From CAUZIZ01 sp963579905 (GTDB lineage Bacteria; Acidobacteriota; UBA6911; RPQK01; JAJDTT01): a DNA stretch of 29,904 nucleotides. Under the pieces are notes generated by a model that was not told the origin of the DNA, made no database searches, and was given only the letters and a program-made list of their open reading frames with translations. A program made the translations under genes and the position numbers. Positions 26,022 through 29,904 of the stretch are shown in pieces. The stretch is taken from the NCBI GenBank assembly GCA_963579905.1, contig CAUZIZ010000061.1, positions 1-29,904 of the forward strand, given 5' to 3'. Every line of letters starts with the position of its first letter. Position 1 is the first letter of the stretch.

Positions 26022-28121
26022 ATGGAGCCAGCGCTTCTTGGGGGCGAGACCAAGGTGAGATTGGTAGAAATCGAGCAGTTGCTCCGGGCCGGCTTGAGTA
26101 AGACCAAGGCTCGGGAGATGGCTTCGGCAGTGAACCGTTTACTTTCCGACTCGACTCCGCTGGATTCCTGGCAGAAGATCTCGACTCAGTTGCTGAAACC
26201 TGATCAGCCCTTCCCGGTCCATGAATACCTCCATGGAGTCGTCTTCGCGGATTACGATTCACGACAGGGGCCCGCCCCCACCTGGATCCCACCTGCCCGA
26301 TCCTGTAAAGCCACCAACCTGGGTAAGCTGATGGGTGATCTCGGACTGGATTCCTATGCCCAGCTGCACCAGTGGTCGGTCGAAAACCCGGCAGAGTACT
26401 GGAGTCTGATGATCGAGAAGCTCGACATTCGATTCAAAGAGCGATGCCAGAGCGTGTTGGGCCAAGGCAACGACCCCGAGTCCCCCTGCTGGCTTGCCGG
26501 GGCCAGGATGAACATCGCGGACAGCTGTTTTGGCGCCGATGCCAGATCCAGAGCCATCGTCTATCAGGCGGAAGACGGACCCCTGAGTTCACTCTCTTAC
26601 GGCGAGCTGCAGTCTCTGAGTAGCCGAGTGGCGGCGGGTCTGAAGCAGCTTGGTCTAGTGCCCGGGGACGCGGTGGCGATCAACATGCCCATGACTGCAG
26701 AGGCCGTCGCCGCCTATCTGGGCATCGTCATGGCCGGTTGTGTCGTCCTCTCGATTGCAGATAGTTTCGCGCCTCCCGAGATTACGACGCGGCTCCGCAT
26801 AGGGAAAGCCAAAGCCATCTTCACACAGGACTTCATCCCGAGGGAACTTAGGCAGATCCCCTTATACTCGAGAGTCACCGAAGCCGACGCTCCCAGGGCC
26901 GTGGTCGTCCCCGTGCTAGGCAGGATTCGGGATTCTTTGCGGCCTGGAGACCTGTCCTGGGACGATTTTCTAAGCGGAAAAGAGGACCTTGATTCGGTAC
27001 CCTGTAGTCCGGACGATCCTACCAACGTCTTGTTTTCATCCGGGACAACCGGCCAGCCCAAGGCAATACCCTTCACCCACTTAACGCCGATCAAGTGCGC
27101 TTCGGATGGTTCCCTGCACCAGAACATCTGTAGGGGCGACGTGCTCGCATGGCCGACCAACCTGGGATGGATGATGGGCCCCTGGCTCATCTACGCCGCG
27201 TTGTTGAACCGGGCCACATTGGCGCTCCACTATGGCAGCCCTACTGGACGAGGATTCGGGCAGTTCGTAGAGCGAGCCGGAGTCAACATGCTGGGGGTCG
27301 TACCCAGTCTGGTCAGGGCTTGGCGGGGTGAGGACTGCATGAGAGGTTTGGACTGGTCGGCAATCCGCGTCTTCAGCTCAACCGGCGAATGCTCTCACCC
27401 GGGAGACATGCACTTCCTCATGTCCCTCGCCGGCTATCGCCCGGTCATCGAATACTGCGGCGGCACCGAGGTCGGAGGCGCCTATCTTACCGGGACTGTC
27501 ATCCAACCATCGGCGCCGGCGGCGTTCTCGACTCCCGCCATGGGCTTGGACCTTGCGATCCTGGATCAGAGCGGTCGAGAGGCCGTTAATGGCGAAGTCT
27601 TCTTGATCCCACCGTCCATCGGCTTGTCTACAACACTCTTGAATCAGGATCACCACGCAGTATATTTCGAAGGTGTACCGGCTGGTCCCGACGGACAGGT
27701 TTTGCGGCGTCACGGAGACCAGGTTGAGCGTCTGGGCAACGGATACTACCGAGTGCATGGCCGTGTCGACGACACCATGAACCTCTCGGGAATCAAAGTC
27801 GGTTCTGCCGAGATCGAACGCGTCCTGAATCTGGAGAAGTGCGTTGAGGAAACAGCGGCAGTGGCGATTCCGTCTCCAGGTGGCGGCAGCGCGAGATTGG
27901 TGATCTACGTGGTGCTTCGGGACCCTTCGGATCGATCGCAGACTAGCGGCACACTGAAGCCGATACTGCAAGAAGGGATCCGACGACGACTGAATCCTCT
28001 ATTCAAGGTTCACGATGTGGTACTGGTGAAGACACTGCCTAGGACCGCGTCCAATAAGATCATGCGACGAAAACTACGCGCTGCCTATTGTGCTGTGGCG
28101 GACGAAGAGTGTCGATTGTAG
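26022..28121 (+). CDS. Acyl-activating enzyme (AMP-forming CoA ligase), AAE17/18-like
   Basis: The product is 699 residues, an ANL-superfamily ligase with a long N-terminal region. The phosphate loop is SSGTTGQPKAIP (S339-P350). Other typical pieces are CGGTE, HGDQVERLGNGYYRVHGRVDDTMNLSG and the C-terminal PRTASNKIMRR with catalytic K679. It adenylates an organic acid and transfers it to CoA. Long runs such as NMPMTAEAVAAYLGIVMAG, SIADSFAPPEITTRLRI and PTNLGWMMGP match what I recall of plant peroxisomal AAE17/AAE18 rather than standard acetyl-CoA synthetases. Acetoacetyl-CoA synthetase is the alternative. ATG 26022 has only a distant GGAG. The natural substrate is unknown. Confidence 0.85.
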   Translation: MEPALLGGETKVRLVEIEQLLRAGLSKTKAREMASAVNRLLSDSTPLDSWQKISTQLLKPDQPFPVHEYLHGVVFADYDSRQGPAPTWIPPARSCKATNLGKLMGDLGLDSYAQLHQWSVENPAEYWSLMIEKLDIRFKERCQSVLGQGNDPESPCWLAGARMNIADSCFGADARSRAIVYQAEDGPLSSLSYGELQSLSSRVAAGLKQLGLVPGDAVAINMPMTAEAVAAYLGIVMAGCVVLSIADSFAPPEITTRLRIGKAKAIFTQDFIPRELRQIPLYSRVTEADAPRAVVVPVLGRIRDSLRPGDLSWDDFLSGKEDLDSVPCSPDDPTNVLFSSGTTGQPKAIPFTHLTPIKCASDGSLHQNICRGDVLAWPTNLGWMMGPWLIYAALLNRATLALHYGSPTGRGFGQFVERAGVNMLGVVPSLVRAWRGEDCMRGLDWSAIRVFSSTGECSHPGDMHFLMSLAGYRPVIEYCGGTEVGGAYLTGTVIQPSAPAAFSTPAMGLDLAILDQSGREAVNGEVFLIPPSIGLSTTLLNQDHHAVYFEGVPAGPDGQVLRRHGDQVERLGNGYYRVHGRVDDTMNLSGIKVGSAEIERVLNLEKCVEETAAVAIPSPGGGSARLVIYVVLRDPSDRSQTSGTLKPILQEGIRRRLNPLFKVHDVVLVKTLPRTASNKIMRRKLRAAYCAVADEECRL

Positions 28122-28136
28122 AATCATGCCAACACA

Positions 28137-29246
28137 ATGATTTCAAGAAATTTAAGAATCCTGTTCACAATGGTTCTGATCTCGCTCCAGGGCGTAGCCG
28201 CAGCGACCGACACCTTCCTCGGCTTCGGCGACAAGGCTCAAAGCGAGGAGAAACTACTGGAGGACAGATTCGACTCGTTTCTAGATGCAAACAATCTTCA
28301 GGAATGGATGAAGCGCTTGACCGCCCATCCCCATCATGTGGGTTCTCCCTACGGCAAGGAAAATGCCGAATTCATGTTGTCGCTCTTCCGCTCCTGGGGA
28401 TATGAGGCCGAGCTCGCAAAGTATCAAATCCTTTTTCCCACTCCGAAACTGCGACTGCTAGAGATGCTGGGACCGGAAGAGTTCACTGCCAAGCTGATGG
28501 AGGCGCTCTACCGGAGGACGCACCTCCCAACAGACGGAGGAGCAGCTTCCTCCCTATAATGCCTGTTCGACCACTATAGCCGGTTCGGAGATCCCGATTT
28601 CGAGTACGGTGTCACGCTGGCGAAGACCACTGGACGCTTGACGCTTCGCGCTGCCAATGCCGAGGCCCTGCCGTTTGACTTCACCAACCTGGCCAGGGCG
28701 GTGGCCACCTACGTTGAAGAGCTCATCCAGCTTGCGGACTCGATGCGAGAGAGCACTGGTCGATTGAATCGGAACATCCGGGAGGGCAACCTGAAGGCCG
28801 CGGCAAACCCTGCCCAGACGTATGTCCCACCGGCTCCCCTGAGCCCGGTCCCGTTTCTGAACTTCTCGCCTCTACAGAACGCCGTCGCCCAGCTCCAGGA
28901 GTCGGCTCGACTCTACCGGAAAACTCTTGATTCTGTTCTCTCTGGCCAGCTTTCCAACTCGATCCGGGAGGAGCTCAACCGCCTGCTGATGCAGACCGAA
29001 CGACTGCTTACCACTGAAAAGGGCCTCCCGGGCCTCCCTTGGTACACCCACCTGATCTACGCTCCCGGCCTCTACACCGGCTACGGCGCAAAGACCCTTC
29101 CCGCCGTGCGCGAAGCAATCGAGCAGCGTCAGTGGCAGGAAGTCGATCCCCAGACCAACCGCACCGCGGCAGCGATCAAGTCTCTTGCCGAGCAGATAGC
29201 GCGCGCGACCCAGGTGTTGAAGCGAGCGGGTGTTACAGGGTACTAG
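28137..29246 (+). pseudogene. PSMA/transferrin-receptor-type M28B peptidase remnant, catalytic domain deleted
   Basis: The first part (28137-28559) has a signal peptide (RNLRILFTMVLISLQG) and the N-terminal start of this family: WMKRLTAHPHHVGSPYGKEN, FRSWGYEAELAKYQILFPTP. A TAA at 28557-28559 follows. The same frame then continues directly with CLFDHYSRFGDPDFEYGVTL, which in the family lies after the catalytic domain, and runs to 29246 through the helical dimerisation domain (LPFDFTNLARAV, LPGLPWYTHLIYAPGLYTGYG). The PA domain and the zinc-binding M28 core, several hundred residues, are missing. Because both flanks are in frame, a deletion with a junction stop is likely. The product cannot be an active peptidase. 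Confidence 0.85.
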
Positions 29247-29365
29247 AGTTCCTTGATCGATGAAGAGTTTACAGACTGGTCAAGTTGTGGAATACAGGAG
29301 AAAGTCTCGGGACCTTGAGAAAAAACGGGTCGAGATCGTGCTGGCGCCTCCGGCTACCTATAGCT

Positions 29366-29904
29366 ATGAAGGGGGCCGTTCTTCCAGTACTCTGTTTCTT
29401 CCTGGTGAGCTTTGTCGTCGCAGGATTGGGCTTTATCTGGTGGTGGAATCACTCCGGGAGCCTCTTCCCTCTCCCGGAATTCGTGACCAATCAGGCGGGG
29501 ACGTTCGAAAGTGCACCCCGGCTGCCAATACCCCGCACTGAAGCTGGCAGTACCGTCGCTAACGGTCGTTTCTATATTGCAGGGGTATTGATGCCTGGGG
29601 TCGGACCCTTACCTCATTTCTTGAATACGATCCGGTTGCCAAGCGGTGGCACGAACTCCCCGATCTTCCAGAACCAATCAATCATCCTGTAATCGTGTCG
29701 GCCAAGGGAAGGATCTATACGGTGGGTGGATTTGGACCGCTCGGCATTCGCTTACGCGGCTTCATGTTTGCCGAATGGCGTCCGCTAGACTCCGTCTACG
29801 TCTTCGATCTCGAGGCAGGGTCCTGGGGCCTGGGCCCTGCGAAGCCCGAGTCTCGTGGAGCCGGGGGCGCGGTCGTCACGGCCAACAGTATCGGGTACGC
29901 CGGC
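29366..29904 (+). CDS. Membrane-anchored Kelch-type beta-propeller, partial and frameshifted
   Basis: The gene runs off the end of the window. ATG 29366 begins a membrane anchor or signal (AVLPVLCFFLVSFVVAGLGFIWWW). Then come Kelch-like strands: RTEAGSTVANGRFYIAG, and in the next frame EYDPVAKRWHELPDLPEPI, AKGRIYTVGG, VYVFDLEAGSW. The first frame ends at 29692, but the Kelch repeats continue in another frame from about 29586. One additional G in the GGGG run at 29582-29585 would give YIAGGIDAWGRTL and restore the repeat. This is either a sequencing error or a real frameshift. Kelch propellers usually bind ligands or act outside the cytoplasm. No clear ribosome site is seen. Confidence 0.6.

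Overview
The window is about 30 kb of dense bacterial DNA of moderately high GC with ordinary Shine-Dalgarno starts. Many products are exported: Sec, Tat and Tat-lipoprotein signals, beta-propellers, and a protein ending in an outer-membrane barrel signature. The mix of secreted GH32/43-like propellers, an Asp-box protein, Tat-exported oxidoreductases, PQQ-like and Kelch propellers and PSMA-type peptidases, together with the domain style, suggests a Gram-negative heterotroph, most likely an Acidobacteriota relative and possibly host- or sponge-associated. No rRNA or ribosomal protein is present, so this placement is inference. I see no tRNA, CRISPR array or integrase.

Layout. 1-4.6 kb: a PHP phosphoesterase (+), then on the minus strand a secreted beta-propeller preceded by a broken GAF/sigma-54 activator. 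4.6-7.5 kb: a large palindromic operator candidate, an Asp-nucleophile alpha/beta hydrolase plus a PPOX-like flavoprotein (+), and a class A beta-lactamase (-) cut by a nonsense codon. 7.5-8.4 kb: a gene-poor stretch with hairpins and a clover-leaf-like repeat. 8.4-11.7 kb: a gamma-glutamyltransferase / ThDP-enzyme pair. 11.9-15.9 kb: a Tat-exported Asp-box propeller (+) facing a sodium:solute symporter / Tat-lipoprotein aldo-keto reductase operon (-). 15.9-17.1 kb: a MITE-like element with 29-bp terminal inverted repeats beside a trypsin gene that has lost its catalytic core. 17.2-22.4 kb: a second copy of the propeller family (-), a Vps62-like protein with a C-terminal barrel split by a frameshift (+), and a 631-residue secreted protein of unknown function (+). 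22.4-24.4 kb: a Gfo/Idh/MocA oxidoreductase overlapping pyrF (-). 24.6-28.1 kb: a PQQ-type propeller and an acyl-activating enzyme resembling plant AAE17/18 (+). 28.1-29.9 kb: a PSMA-type peptidase remnant without its metal site and a Kelch protein running off the end.

How it fits together. Much of the window looks like scavenging of carbohydrate or small organic molecules: secreted propellers bind or cleave glycans, the symporter imports, Gfo/Idh and AKR enzymes oxidise or reduce, and the CoA ligase activates acids. These links are inferred from neighbourhood only.

The most striking overall property is gene damage. Two secreted peptidases have lost exactly the segment holding their active site. 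Two genes carry nonsense codons. Three frameshifts all fall in runs of four G (or C), which makes sequencing error a serious alternative for those three. No clear new defence or mobile system is visible. The best leads are the operator at 4583-4618, the element at 15976-16241, the structured repeats, the Vps62/barrel fusion and the plant-like acyl-activating enzyme.
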